Positions 19,266-30,700 of a stretch of DNA of 64,000 nucleotides are shown here, piece by piece. The notes below the pieces were generated by a model that was not told where the DNA came from, searched no databases, and saw nothing but the letters and a program-made list of their open reading frames with translations. A program made the position numbers and the translations under genes. The stretch is from Agapetus fuscipes (lineage: Eukaryota; Arthropoda; Insecta; Trichoptera; Glossosomatidae): positions 5,394,001 to 5,458,000 of the forward strand of contig OX637334.1 in NCBI GenBank assembly GCA_951799405.1, read 5' to 3'. Positions within the stretch are counted from its first letter, which is position 1. Each line of letters opens with the position of its first letter.

Positions 19266-21460
19266 GGCACTTTTGTGTACAAAAAAACTAACACTACAAT
19301 AGCTTGTCCCCAAACTAAATGCCAAAAAACTACTAAAATAATTTTGAGTATGTATTTAATCTAGATTTTCAGCAGTGGCATTGTGAAAATTATTTTTTAT
19401 AAATTTAAATGAAAAATCCACTTTGTTATAATTCACTTTGAGTTTCAATTATTTAACCTATTAATTTTGGGAAAAGAATAATTATTTTTTCAACCAACAC
19501 CTGTGAATGAGTGGTACTGCTTCTGCCAAAGCTTGTTATGTATAAAATTAATTTAACTTAATGTGATTTATAACAAAGCTGTTTTTTTATTTTATTTAAT
19601 AAATTTGAGTTGTGTATATTTTGTAGATTTACCAGGAGCGTGAATCATATTTTGTCAAACGAATTATACGTACTTACCTTGTTGGTTAATAAGTCTGTAA
19701 AGGATGCACGCCCCTTGAGACTGAAAAAAACATTTTTTTGTACACTTTTATAACTTAAATATTATTCATTCTTGTCTGAAAACTAGAAAAAAAACAAGTA
19801 CGTGAACAGAGACGATTTAAGAGAGATCATATTTCCAGAATGAGTCATGAAAAATCACTCACATCGTAGCTGATGGGATGCCAATATGTTAACGCCTATT
19901 TGGAAGGCATACACAGGCAAATAAGGGCTGCTCACGCTAACTCACACCTACTAATGCATTAGTTGTCTACTCGTTTAAATGCTCTTTTCGTTACCCTTTC
20001 ACTCTTTGTTTGTACGAATGCCGTTAGCTGCTTAGAATGACAATAAAATTGATAAGGAGTTTTATTGTAGGCATTACAAAAGCTAAATGGACCGACAAAG
20101 CTCTGCTAATGGTCCAAGTAAACACAAAACAGTTAATGGGAGGTCTCAACGAATTATAATGGGCGCCTAGAAATTATTATTACACAGGCATTTGCAACAA
20201 ATGTGGTCTATTGTAATACCAAATTAGAAACCATGATCCTACCAAATTATACAAAAACAGACTCTACGTTTATAGTTAGAGAAACAAGCATTAGAATCCA
20301 GTAACTAAAATAGACTAAGGTCCTGGTATTTTCGACGTCAGCATATGTGACTTTAATTTGATAAAAAAAACACCCACACGATTGACACAAGTGCGTCATT
20401 TTCACTCAGTATAAAGTCGCTATACTAAGGTTAAAAATATTGGCCTTAAGTACACAAATTAGAACTTATGTTATTTACTCTACATATCAAAATAAGCAAT
20501 TTCTACTTAAAATGGTTCGAAAATCAGTGTAATATAATGATAATAAATGGCCAATTTCATATAGCGCTGTTTAGTGGCACTAGCCACTCCAATCTTAAGT
20601 ATATCCGCGTACAAGAAAAAAAACGTGAAAAATTCTGATACAGGCTGGGTGTTGACGAATATTTAATTACCAAATAAATCTTAAACATTCAATAGGCTTG
20701 AATGCAACCATTGTTTTGTTTTAAATGCTCAATAACCCTTTTTATAGGTCTATCCACATTTTCCCTTTACGAAATTTTTTCCCTCTACGGCGTAGACTTG
20801 CAGATCTTGATGATCAACCTTATATCAATTTATTGTGGTTAAAAAAATTGTGGCTGACGCTCAAATGAAAAAACCGTAACTATTGAAAAAGGCAGAATAT
20901 TTGCTTGCCGGACAAGGATGAGTTACGACATGGCTAAAACCGAAATTGATGCAAAACCACAACGGGAAAAAATAAATCTTTTTACTGTGGGGAAACATAA
21001 AAGTGTCCTGGACAGAGGAAAAAGAGTCTGGCAGATTTATCTATGTTTGCAATATTGATGCTAAAATGCCCAAGTAATAAAAAATGATGACTGTGACCAC
21101 AATAATATTTAGGTCATAATAAAAAATATTTATATTTGATATGAAAAAAAAGAACTGTGGCTTCTTTAATACTAGGGGTGATGGGAGTCTCTGTAAATAC
21201 TTTTTTGGACAAAATTGCAGCGCTATGGCTAAACAAAAAAAAAACGCTTGTATTAGCGTAGGTTTGAAATAAAACAGCGACGGATGGATCCTGTCTGGCC
21301 CTCTTGACTTCTGCTCTGAGCCAATTTTCGTTATTGAACAAGCTCAAAGTCTGGGTCTCGCTTGCGGCATGCCCTATCGCCAATAACTTTAACCCTGGTT
21401 AAACAGATGTCATTCGATAAATCTTAATTTATAATTTATTAAAATGCTAAATAATTAAAA
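19266..21460. other. Long gap
   Basis: AT-rich. A CTCTACGGCGTAGAC palindrome sits at about 20788-20802. A reverse frame at 21114-21383 (with the run LRAEVKRARQDPSVAVLFQT) may be decayed coding sequence of unknown family. No exon structure recognised. Confidence 0.4.
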
Positions 21461-21463
21461 ATG

Positions 21464-21545
21464 TTAATACTTGTTTCTGGCTAGGAAAAAAAGGTTGGTA
21501 ATTGCATTTCTGTTCATAAATCTATTAAAAAAAAAATTAAGACGT
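21464..21545 (+). repeat. SINE-C 3' end
   Basis: Forward copy: ACTTGTTTCTGGCTAGG and TGCATTTCTGTTCATAAATC, the complement of the 3' block seen at 41930-41995, followed by an A run (about 21528-21540). Confidence 0.5.
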
Positions 21546-22244
21546 ATTCGGAACTTTGAATTATACTAAACACTTGTTAAAAGTTGATAAAATAAGAAGT
21601 AAATGACTTTTACCTACTGTGGAGACAGACCGGTAATGTGGAAGAGATCTCAGATCACTCTGCAAACAAGTGTTTTAAAATCTGAGATTATTTACAAACA
21701 AGTATTTTAAAATCTGAAAATATTTACAAACAAGTGTTTTAAAATTAGAAATTTTTAAAGAGTATCTTTACATTTTTGAATATCAGAAACTTGAATTTCT
21801 TATAGTTTCTAAAACCAAAAATATTACATCTTATTCATAAAATAAAATAATAAAACTAACATCGCGGAATGTTTAGTAATACAATTTTAAACTATTTACG
21901 TAACAATTACATACAGTGAAGATAGAACTGAAACTTTGTACGTCCATTATTCGGTGTTTTGGATGGAGAGTATAAAAACCGTGGAACGTAATTATTAAAG
22001 TTTGGTCGATAGTTGTCTAAGTAACTCCACTGTAACTAATGGTCTGTTCAGACTGAAGCAGTAAGCAAATGGCAGTGTTATCTTTTAGGTACTGTATTTT
22101 CAATGATATCTTGAGCAAAAATAACGTTTACATATTCCCCTGAATATGCAAAGATACATCATACTTGCATTCATCCATCCTAAAATTAATCAAGTTATTG
22201 ATTTCTGTTCTTAAGGTTTCTCTGCAAATAGTGATATACTCGTT
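21546..22244. other. Gap
   Basis: Contains a small local repetition at 21650-21745 (three uses of ACAAGTRTTTTAAAATCTGA-like sequence, period about 37-40). No gene. Confidence 0.4.
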
Positions 22245-22490
22245 ATAATAATAATATTAAGACGATTTATTTAAAAGCCCTCTGTAGATTCTCGCCAATT
22301 CTCGAGCAAGACCTAGTTGCTGTAAGGCTGGATGTACCTTTGGTGACTGGTCTTTGGTAAAGGCATATGAATTTTTTCCAACCAAGAAAAGAGAATATTC
22401 GAAAATCCACATAGTATTTTTTTGTGCTCTGCTGGATTCGAAGCCATGATCTTCCATTTACGAGTCCGAAACGCTAACCATTAGATGATG
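22245..22490 (-). repeat. SINE-B copy
   Basis: Reverse: ATTTATTTAAAAGCCCTCTG (shortened tail), CTCGAGCAAGACCTAGTTGC, GACTGGTCTTTGGTAAAG, TGGATTCGAAGCCATGATC (B-box region), head end CTAACCATTAGATGATG. Confidence 0.75.
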
Positions 22491-23109
22491 ACAGATAGAT
22501 GCTTTCATTAGTATAAAAGGTATTCTCAATAGTACCTACTCTCGTTGTAATTAGCTTAACAACATAAAAATATTTTTTTTAAGCCATGGCTCTTGATTTA
22601 AACGGTTTAATCTGTTATTAAATGAAAGTTTACATAATAAATAATGTCTCACTTTGAACATTCGGCAAGTTTTCTGGCAGTTTGATTGTTTGTTTGTTTG
22701 TCCAATATTTGTTTGGATACTTTAAAATACACCTTCAACTCTTCTAAGTCAAACTTTTACAATTTTAAAATAAAACATGTTTGAATTTCCGGATCTTGAA
22801 TACTGTCTATGTTTGAATACACCGCATTAAGACTCGGCTAGTTTTTTCGTCTTACCCTGCGAGTTTTGCCTTTAATTGTTTATTCAAATGGCTCCCTGGA
22901 ATGGCGCTCTCCGCAAAAACCGGAAGCAAGAAATGCCATTGAGATGGTTAAAGTTTGATTGTAATGCAAAAAGTAGAGGTATGTGGGTTTATATATTAGC
23001 TTTTAAGTAGAACAAAAGATTACAAGAAAAAATAATCGTGCTCACTTGAAATTAAAAATCAAATAAAACATTGGCACTTGTCACTATAAGAGATAAATAC
23101 GAATTTTAA
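22491..23109. other. Gap
   Basis: No feature recognised apart from a TTTGTTTG microsatellite at 22687-22700 and a GC-richer patch at 22890-22945. Confidence 0.35.
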
Positions 23110-23390
23110 ATTCCTTGACTTATAGGGTGGTAAACAACTGAGCCCGTATAATGTAAGAAATGGTTCATTTTGTTCAATGTCATCCCTGTTTCAGGGAATG
23201 CTGGGCTTATGTACATTTGAGGTTCGGCTTTTATTTTGTAAGTAAACATGCATTTTTTGGGTATTTGCTTGTAAGTAATTAGGCATACACTGAATATAAA
23301 TCATAATTATAAATTTATCTTTGTAGCTTGTAAGAAATTAGGCATACATTAAATATGAATCTTAATAATAAATTTATTTGTGCAATTCTA
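23110..23390 (+). repeat. R1 element with an internal duplication
   Basis: Starts TTCCTTGACTTATAGG; hairpin CCCTGTTTCAGGG intact (about 23189-23201). Its 3' part is duplicated: two units of about 60 bases each contain CTTGTAAG(T/A)AATTAGGCATACA and AATTTATYTKTG. Confidence 0.85.
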
Positions 23391-23570
23391 CCTAGGAGCG
23401 GCCAGATTCTCTACAAAGTTGCATCCATTTCTACTTCTATCATTATTTCATACTTCTTTCAATTCATGAATATCCATCGTCACTTTCATACATTTATTTC
23501 TTTTTAATCCATCCTATGTATCATATTTTTTCACAATCACACCAATCAGATCAAGCCACAATATTCTCGT
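23390..23570 (-). pseudogene. LINE-P C-terminus fragment
   Basis: Read in reverse: WLDLIG, KCMKVTMDIHELKEV and a CGGCCGCTCCTAGG end, which align with the last part of the LINE-P frame (KRRACMKRVMKLDEMKEV). In-frame stops. Lies directly against R1. Confidence 0.65.
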
Positions 23571-24190
23571 AATCCAAATATCATTTAAAAGCACTTAATC
23601 AATGTGTTTTCAAAGCGCAAAGAAACAATAAACAAATAAATAAAATCTCAATTGTTAGTCATGATTGCACCCCTTAAAAGGCAATTAAATACACAAAGTC
23701 TGCTAAAACAAGCCGTGGAAACTTTTATTACCAAAATTGGCAAAGAATATTATATTCATTAACTCGACTCAATGGTTTACAGTTGGGCAATTTTTAAATT
23801 CTTCCTCAAGTAATTTCTTGGTAGAATAAAATACTTCCTTGAGTGAATTTTACACTAATAGGCGTTAGTGTTTGGTTGGAAAAATCCAACAATAAAATAT
23901 GACCTTATAGTGTATCGAAAAAATACAGTTTTTTTTAATTTGATGGTTATTGCTGACAAGATACAAATAAAATTGCGACAATTGTTTTACGTTTGCCAAC
24001 TGATGCTTTTTATACGAACCTTGCATTCAACTTGCATGGAAAGTGTTAACCAATAAATATCTTTTCTTTCTCCATCCACAATAAATTTATTTAAAGGTAA
24101 ATGAAAGAATGTTTGATTTGAATATGACATCAAATATATGACATCTAAATATCAAATTTTATACGAACTATTTTATATTAGGATTAGTAT
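23571..24190. other. Gap
   Basis: AT-rich with AACAATAAACAAATAAATAA (about 23625-23643). Short forward frames at 23868 and 24138 are not supported by any motif. Confidence 0.35.
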
Positions 24191-24480
24191 GATTTATTTG
24201 GTGAGCGCTGTTTTTGTGTGTATCACACCTCAAAAACCCTCTGCAAGCTTGGTCGTCGCTGCAAAAAGCGCCAATTTTCAAGCAAGACCCAGTTGTTGTA
24301 AGGTTGGATGGACCTTTCAGTAAACGGTCTTTGGTAAAGGTTTATGAATTTTTCAACCCAGCGAAGAGCACATTTGGAAATATAAATGGTATATTTTGTG
24401 CTCCACCGGGATTCGAAACCACAACCTTCCATTTATGAATCCGAAGTGTTGCCACAGGACCACGGACCGGTCCAAGAAAT
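24191..24480 (-). repeat. SINE-B of the 5S-headed type, tRNA head plus body and tail
   Basis: Reverse copy. The LINE-C-like tail (ATTTGGTGAGCGCTG at 24198-24212, ACACCTCAAAAACCC) is followed by GCGCCAATTTTCAAGCAAGA, TGGACCTTTCAGTAAACGG, TTCAACCCAGCGAAGAGCAC, the B-box region GGATTCGAAACCACAACC and the head edge GGACCACGGACCGGTCC. It joins the 5S-derived segment at 24480/24481 without a gap. Confidence 0.92.
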
Positions 24481-24597
24481 GCCAACAACACGCGGGGTAC
24501 CTAGCGGTCACCCATCCAAGAAGCGTCCGCGCCCAATGTTGCTTAACTTTGGTGATTTGATGAGAACCGGTGCTTTCAACATGGTATCGTCGTTGAC
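24481..24597 (-). repeat. 5S rRNA-derived head of a chimeric SINE
   Basis: Read in reverse, a nearly full-length 5S rRNA-like sequence of 117 bases: GTCAACGACGATACCATGTT start, then GAAAGCACCGGTTCTC, AGTTAAGCAACATTGGGCG (A-box region), TTGGATGGGTGACCGCT (C-box region) and CGCGTGTTGTTGGC end. It directly precedes the tRNA-like head of SINE-B. It is unlikely to be a working 5S gene: the intermediate element is altered, GGTAC replaces the canonical GGGAAC, and it is fused to a SINE. Confidence 0.9.
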
Positions 24598-25410
24598 GTT
24601 GACTATGTTGTTTGGTTGTAAGAAAAGATACACACTTCTTTTTCTTCAATGGCGCTATGGTCTAATTTGAGCCTTGGCGGCTTCCTTTAAGTTTGAGCCT
24701 TAGCGGATTCCTTTTAGTTTCTAGAAATGTTTCCTCGCGTTCAAAATTACATACTGAACAAAAAACCGAGGGCTTTAATCAGAAATGTCTTCTTGATAAG
24801 CCCTTTTGAATCTAAGACAATCTCACCGACTAAAGCGTTCACACTAGGACAGTGGACGCTGATTATACAATGACAATTATGTGGTGAGATTCTCTGGGCA
24901 AACGGTGCAACTTTCCACATTACTGGGTTACTAACCAACTTCAAGAAACTTTCCTGACAAAGTATTCAATTAACTATGTGCATAGACACAAACCTTATTA
25001 TTAAGACGATAGATTTTTTAACGTTTTTAACGTGGATCTCTGTAGCTTTAGCGATCACCTCAGCGAACTTGTCCCTGTCCTGCGCCATTAAAAACAGCTC
25101 CTTCACACTCCGAATGTTAGCCCACTTTCGCAACCAATACATCTGTCTCCTATCGGGTTCTCAGAGCTCTTCAATATAAATTGAAGAAGATTGTGTTTAT
25201 TGCCAACGCAGTAAATACAGCAGATGTGAAATCTTTCACACTTTGAAATTTGACCACAGCTCCCAATCAACTCTTACTTGCCTCAGGAATTCAGTATTGG
25301 TAAAAAATAATTTTTCACAATATTCTTTGACAGTCAAAGGTACAAAAAAAAACCCTAAAACTTTATTATTGATATAAAAAAACCTTCAAACTCTTCAAAA
25401 TAATGATGAC
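24598..25410. other. Gap
   Basis: A short unit GAGCCTTRGCGG-TTCCTTT repeats at about 24669-24717. A forward frame at 24976-25179 has no motif I recognise. Confidence 0.35.
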
Positions 25411-25411
25411 A

Positions 25412-25567
25412 TGTATGTCGATAGAAAATGTGTCGTCGATAGAAAATGTGTCGTCGATAACAAAATATGTCGTCGATAACGAAATATGTCATCGATAAAA
25501 AAATATGTCATCGATAACAAAATATGTCGCCAATAATAAAATATGTCGTCGATAACAAAATATGTCG
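25412..25567. repeat. 18-19 bp tandem repeat
   Basis: Eight or so units close to GATAACAAAATATGTCGTC, with early units GATAGAAAATGTGTCGTC (18 bases) and later 19-base units. Variants include ATCGATAAAAAAATATG and GCCAATAATAAAATATG. Confidence 0.9.
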
Positions 25568-26668
25568 CCGTTATAATTTAAAGGTGGCTACCAAAAACAT
25601 TTTGTTTTTGAAAACTTACAAAACAATGATGAAATCAAATTTGTTCAACATTTTAGTCTCATTCTATACGTATGTAGCTCAGTCAAAAAAGAGTCTCATT
25701 CTATGTAGCTCAGCAAAAAGAAAAACAAAAAATGAGCATTATCAAATACCAGTTTCTTTTCATCCACACGTTTATAAGTTGATGGGATAAACATCTACAA
25801 AGAAAAGTCATATAAGTAGAGATGTCATCAAAATAGGAATCGGTAGCAGTATTGGGAACCATCACCTAACCAAAAACTATCTCTAAATTGGGAAATTGGT
25901 CTCATTGCCTAACCAAATAGTGACACCCGAAGAGCATTGTCACCCAACTTTCAAAGTTCATAAAAGCCAAGATACGATCAAGGCAAGAAAATTGTAATAG
26001 GGTGCGTGCAAAGTTCAATCTTGATAAGCAGTAAATGGGTGAAACTTAAGAAGGCTTTTTCTAAAAATGCTTTGGCGTTTCTTAAAAACCTTTTTATTTG
26101 TAAGATACTTATATTATTTTCATTTCGTTGCATAACATCGTTTAAATACATTTGCAATAATGCTTATGTGCTTGAACATATTATTTAGTGTCGAAATTTT
26201 TTAGTAATTAAAAAATATGTTTCTTTATATTTAAAAAACGAATACTGAATTATGGAAATATGCACGTATGCTTTTAAATAAAATATAAAATTAATTTAAC
26301 AAAAACATAATTTGGTCAAATTCAAATTGGATTGCAATTAATTTTAAGATGTTTTAATTACTTTTCGTATAATTAAAAATGACATTAAGGAAAATTTAAA
26401 CGTTTTGTATTAAGTAATGCTTAGAATAACCCTCTAAAGATCAAGGGACAAAATTAAAAGGTTTAAAAATATTATGTATTTTTACGTAAGATAAATAAAT
26501 TGAAATCCTAATGAAAATAAAAACAATTAATTGGCCATAAAGACTGTGATGAAAATTTAATTAATCTTTATTTCATCAAACGATGCTGTACAACAATATT
26601 TGTAATTTTAAGCTTCAAAGTCTAGACAAGTTTTCGAAGTAGAAAATATATTCTTTATACCCAAAAGC
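25568..26668. other. Gap, very AT-rich
   Basis: No gene seen. 25645-25705 repeats GTCTCATTCTAT...TGTAGCTCAG twice in about 40 bases. From 26180 to 26620 the sequence is almost all A/T. Confidence 0.4.
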
Positions 26669-26850
26669 ATGGTCGATAGCAGAGTGAATAGAGGCCTTGC
26701 TTAGTGAGCTCGAGGTGTAAAGTTCGATTGTACCCGACAGTGCCAGATAAAATTTCAAGTTTCAGTGTTTTCTTCCAACGTAAATCTTTACTGTAATTAG
26801 ATTAATTCAGCCCTCTCAAAAAATGAGAACAGTACAAAATTGTCTCTAGG
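26669..26850 (+). repeat. SINE-A, decayed
   Basis: GGTCGATAGCAGAGTGAATA head, GTTCGATTGTACCCGACAG (B-box region), CAAGTTTCAGTGTTTTCTTC, TTCAGCCCTCTCAAAAAATG. Confidence 0.65.
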
Positions 26851-26875
26851 AAGTAAAACATACCCCCTTTCTTCT

Positions 26876-26940
26876 TATATAATCCAAAGTTGCAAAGATA
26901 CGTCCGAAAGCATCACATGTAAGTTTGCGCTTACAAATTC
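26876..26940 (-). repeat. R1 fragment
   Basis: ATAATCCAAAGTTGCAAAG then AAGTTTGCGCTTACAAATTC; cut off by the adjoining MITE-M. Confidence 0.65.
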
Positions 26941-27183
26941 AAGGTAAAACTGAATAAGTGATATAATATATACCTAACATGGGTGTCTTAGATATTTTTT
27001 TCCTATTTTCTACGAGAGGAATCACTGAAAAAGTGTAAAAATCCTGTAGGTTAGAAGTTTTTCAGGAGCACTTCCTGATAATTAATTAGTTCACTTACTA
27101 TGAGAAGTTACACCCAATGGAATGTTTTATCTACGATTTTTCAAATCAGTGAATAAGCACGTATTCAGCTTCTCCTTTAAAGT
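26939..27183. mobile_element. MITE-M copy
   Basis: Left end AAGGTAAAACTGAATAAGTG, right end TATTCAGCTTCTCCTTTAA, interior CATGGGTGTCTTAG and GAAAAAGTGTAAAAATCC. Confidence 0.8.
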
Positions 27184-27189
27184 ATGTGT

Positions 27190-27472
27190 AGCTTAGAGCC
27201 AGATGGGATCAGCTCCATCAAAGTGGGGCGCTTGAGATGGGCTGGTCACATAATCAGAATGGACGACAACCACCCTACAAAACGCCTCACGCTCTCAGCA
27301 CCACAGGAAGGCCCAAAATGCGATAGATGAACAGCGTCAACGCAGATATATTATCTGTGATGCAAGTGAGAAATCGGAGAACGAGGGCAAAAACCCGACA
27401 AAAATGGAAGAAGCTCCTGGGTTCAGCCAAGGCCCATCCAGGGCTGTCCAGCTTAGGATGATGATGTGTAGC
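27190..27472 (+). pseudogene. LINE RT C-terminus, RTE-like
   Basis: LRWAGHIIRMDDNHPTKR, followed after an indel by frames matching the usual ...RMDDN...GRPK...W...W end of RTE-like ORF2. The end GGATGATGATG is a short ATG-type tail. Frameshifted and stopped. Confidence 0.75.
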
Positions 27473-28017
27473 TTTGTAGTGTATGATTTTTTTTGTGTAT
27501 AACATAATTATGACGACTCGCTAGCACACATCTAGCTATAATGTACGGCCGGGTAGGCATTGTTTGCGTTCGCTAATACAGAACATTCATCCCGGGGCCA
27601 GGCGGTAGCTCTACGAGTAGTTGCGGCTGCCCGACAGTCTGCCGAGGCATGTTTCATCTGTACGTTGCATTAAAAATGTGAGCTGTTCATTAACAAAATT
27701 CAGAAAAATGAAACAAAGACTGGTCTGCAGTCTAGTGGTGATGCTTGAGACTCGTGAATGAAAGGTCAAAGGAGATTAACCATTTTCAAAAGTGCTCTTG
27801 ATGGGTTGCAAAATTCATCGCCTTTACGAAAGAACGGTCATAAAAGGCGCATCCAGTCTTACAGTATCTCAAATCTTTTGTAGGTAAAATTGTTAACTGT
27901 CTCAACGGTTTCAATGCAAAATATATGAGACAGCACATTAACTAAATTTGTTGAATCACCAATTTCAATTTAAGGGTCATATATCCGAGTACATTTTCTT
28001 ATTAAAAAAATAAAAAA
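27473..28017. other. Gap
   Basis: GC-richer patch 27545-27660 (CCCGGGGCCAGGCGG) with no open frame; 27718-27775 resembles a tRNA-like SINE head (GTCTGCAGTCTAGTGGTGAT) but lacks a clear B box. Confidence 0.4.
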
Positions 28018-28305
28018 TAGGCTGATTTATTTGGTGAGCGCTGTTTTTGTGTGTATCACGCCTCAAAAGCCCTCTGTGAAATTGGTCGTCGCTGTAAAAA
28101 GCGCAAATTCTCAATCAAGACCCAGTTGCTGTAAGGCTGGATGGACCTTTTGATGACCGGACTTTGGTAAACGTTTATGAATTTTTCAACCCAGCGAAGA
28201 GCAAATTTGAAAATACAAATGGTATATTTTTTGTGCTCCGCTGGGATTCGAACCCACAACCTTCCAGTCCAAAGAGTCCAAAGTGGACTACCGACCTGTC
28301 TTATG
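28018..28305 (-). repeat. SINE-B, near full length, no 5S head
   Basis: Tail ATTTATTTGGTGAGCGCTG, GTCGTCGCTGTAAAAAGCGC, CTTTTGATGACCGGACTTTG, B-box region GGGATTCGAACCCACAACC, head end GGACTACCGACCTGTC. The sequence beyond the head is not 5S. Confidence 0.9.
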
Positions 28306-28619
28306 TAAGAAATTCAGGTTTAAAGAAATTTTACATGGTAATTTCACAACACTAAATACTTTTTACAATTAATATCAGTATTATTGCGTATTTTTTAGTG
28401 ATATTTTATGAATAAAAATCAATAATTGTTAGTGTCATTTTGACCCGAAAAATGCAGAAAGATAAAAGTGAGTTTTTAAAAAGTGCTCATATTGTGAGCA
28501 AGTATAAACATGAAAGACAAAAAAAGCATTAACAATCTGCAATAAATATTATCACTGGATTACATAACAAGGTAGCAATGCAATATGCAGAGTCGTTACT
28601 AACGGATCACTTCCCTTAG
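28306..28619. other. Gap
   Basis: AT-rich; no feature recognised. Confidence 0.3.
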
Positions 28620-28800
28620 CAGAGTTTCCGCTGGTTCTACGGCCTACGGCGTAGACCCCAGCGTAGCACTATGAAACAGTGCGGATGTGCGCCGCAGCGA
28701 GTTTGGTGCTACGAGCACACTATTACTCACTTACAATAAAAGCAGTGCTACGCTAAAATACGTAATTATATTCTACGGTGAATGAAAAATAAAAATAAAA
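28620..28800. repeat. CTACGGCGTAGAC-group repeat, longest copy
   Basis: TTCTACGGCCTACGGCGTAG then CAGCGTAGCACTATG, a GC-rich middle (GTGCGGATGTGCGCCGC), then GCAGTGCTACGCTAAAATAC and TTCTACGGTGAATGAA. The GCGTAGCACT and AGTGCTACGC blocks are inverted copies of each other. Confidence 0.55.
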
Positions 28801-28913
28801 AATGATTATTTTTGCCAAGGTCTACGGCAAATAAATGCTATAATTTTCGTACCAAAAATATGAACCACTAAAAATCTAGACGAGAGAAAGAACGTATTAA
28901 ATAAATCAATAAA

Positions 28914-29235
28914 TTCGTATAAGGATTACTCTCATGCTGTATAAACTTGATTCATTTTTTCTATTGCCACTCGGGTTTCAGGAAAAGGTGGCGAGAGTTG
29001 CAAGCTGTATATTCATATTAGTTTTCGATTATTTTATAGGAACACATGCAGCATCTGGCAGCGCAAACTTAAGTGTGTTTGATTGTGAAGAAATGCCGCA
29101 TGTGAACTTATGACACCAAAACTCACATCTCAAATAAATATAAGTCTTGCAAATCTAGCTGAACTTCCTTGAAATAGGGATGCCATTAACAAATTTAGAC
29201 CGTTTTTGTAATATTGGAGATCTTTGTATAAATAG
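28914..29235. repeat. Two R1 copies in inverted arrangement
   Basis: 28914-29091 is forward (ATGCTGTATAAACTTGATTC, GGGTTTCAGGAAAAGGTGGC, ACACATGCAGCATC). 29092-29235 is reverse (GCCGCATGTGAACTTATGAC, CTTGAAATAGGGATGCCATT). They meet at truncated ends. Confidence 0.75.
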
Positions 29236-29809
29236 AAACCAAAGAAGAAGAAGAAAAAGAAGAAGGATATTATGATTATGTATACAAGTTCTCCATGCCT
29301 GAGACACAGGTTTTCCTAGTTCAGGGATGTATATTTTCTTTCACAAAAGATGAAAATATTTACTATTTTCATTTTACTAAAAAACAATTTAAATGTAAAA
29401 TAAAAATTATTATTTGAACGTTCTGCGAGAAAACCATCCGGGCATGTTCGTCTAGTCGTCCCTTATTAAAAAATACATTTATAATTCTATTAATATATAA
29501 TATATATCTATTAAATATCTATCTATTAAAAATCTATTAAATATAATATAATATAAATTAGATTACTATTTACAGGTCTTTGATTCAGAAATAGGTTTTG
29601 TGAGACCAACAAAGTAGAAGAAAGGAGATCTTTGTGTAACAATAATGGGAGCTTACAAAAGTGCGGCCCGTCTCTTAGAGAACAAAATGGGAGGTAGATT
29701 TATGCCTCGTGAAAACTATCCCTTTAGCGTGACAATTTTGAACAAATGAATTAATGATATGGTAATGGTTAATGAAAATAAGGCAATTTTTTTAAATTAA
29801 TAAAAAATA
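29236..29809. other. Gap
   Basis: GAA-rich microsatellite at 29242-29263, then AT-rich sequence including a TATTAAA-rich stretch (29490-29560). No gene. Confidence 0.4.
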
Positions 29810-29987
29810 TTAACATTCAAGATTCATATTAATTGTATTGGTGCCTTTACATGCTGCATATGTAAACAAAAAATAAAATCTCAATTGAACGTTAGCTCTG
29901 CCTTTAACTGACTCAAGGGTCACTTTGACGAAAGTAAAAAAAATATAGAGAATTGGTGGTTAGCATCATACCAATCTCATAGTTGAA
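29810..29987 (-). repeat. R1 element, shortened
   Basis: TTAACATTCAAGATTCATAT, CCTTTACATGCTGCATATG, AACTGACTCAAGGGTCAC, GCATCATACCAATCTCATAG. Confidence 0.7.
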
Positions 29988-30040
29988 TAATGAGGAAAGA
30001 TAAGCGATTTAAAAAAATAAATAACAATAATTGATTGTTT

Positions 30041-30137
30041 GTAGGCGCGAACCTACATGTGCCTGTCTGTAGGCATGCATTTCATATGAGCCTTTAATGT
30101 TAACATATCTTTGCAGCTTAGATTATAGATTTTATAG
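30041..30137 (+). repeat. R1 3' fragment
   Basis: GTAGGCGCGAACCTACATGT, GGCATGCATTTCATATGAG and GCAGCTTAGATTATAGATT. Confidence 0.8.
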
Positions 30138-30196
30138 AATCTTCAACGTAAAAAGCAACTAAACTGAAAATATGGCGAAACTTTTGAAAACGATGT

Positions 30197-30330
30197 TGCA
30201 TATGGCGTGTGGAACCTATTTATTTTTACGGGTAAAGAGACCGGCTAAGCACCCAAAAAGTCAGTTAAAGGAAGGTCTCTCAACTCTCAAACGGTCTGGT
30301 TTTTATTTCTTGCGGGTATTTAATTTTCGA
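30197..30330 (-). repeat. SINE-A fragment, decayed
   Basis: CATATGGCGTGTGGAACC, ATTTATTTTTACGGGTAAAG, AGACCGGCTAAGC, then TTTTTATTTCTTGCGGGT, in the order expected for the reverse 3' half. Confidence 0.6.
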
Positions 30331-30700
30331 TTCGACCTGAATACCGTAAAGAATCTCTCATATCCTCGTTGTAAAAAAAAAAAACTAAGCCTTCAGCATG
30401 GGGTACAAACATTTTAGCAATCTATCGGAGCAAGTGATTGCAATGGCTTAAATGATGGTTTTTCAATATCTGATTTGTGGAAGCTTAAGGTCCAGCAATT
30501 AAAGATGCCATAAATATACCATTCAAGCATGCCGAATGCTGAATAATTGTCTGTAGGCTGTATTAACAAAGGTAGATATAAGATACGCGAAGGGAGACAA
30601 CAAAGCACCCGACTTCAAAGCCCCAAAGCCGAAAACATATCAAATTATTAAATCTACAAGCCGAAATTTGTCGCCGGCGAACAATTAAACAAGACCACTT

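Noticed and set aside
24481..24597. A functional 5S rRNA gene
   Set aside because: Altered internal control region, no tandem array, and direct fusion to a tRNA-derived SINE that recurs at 57591-57708.
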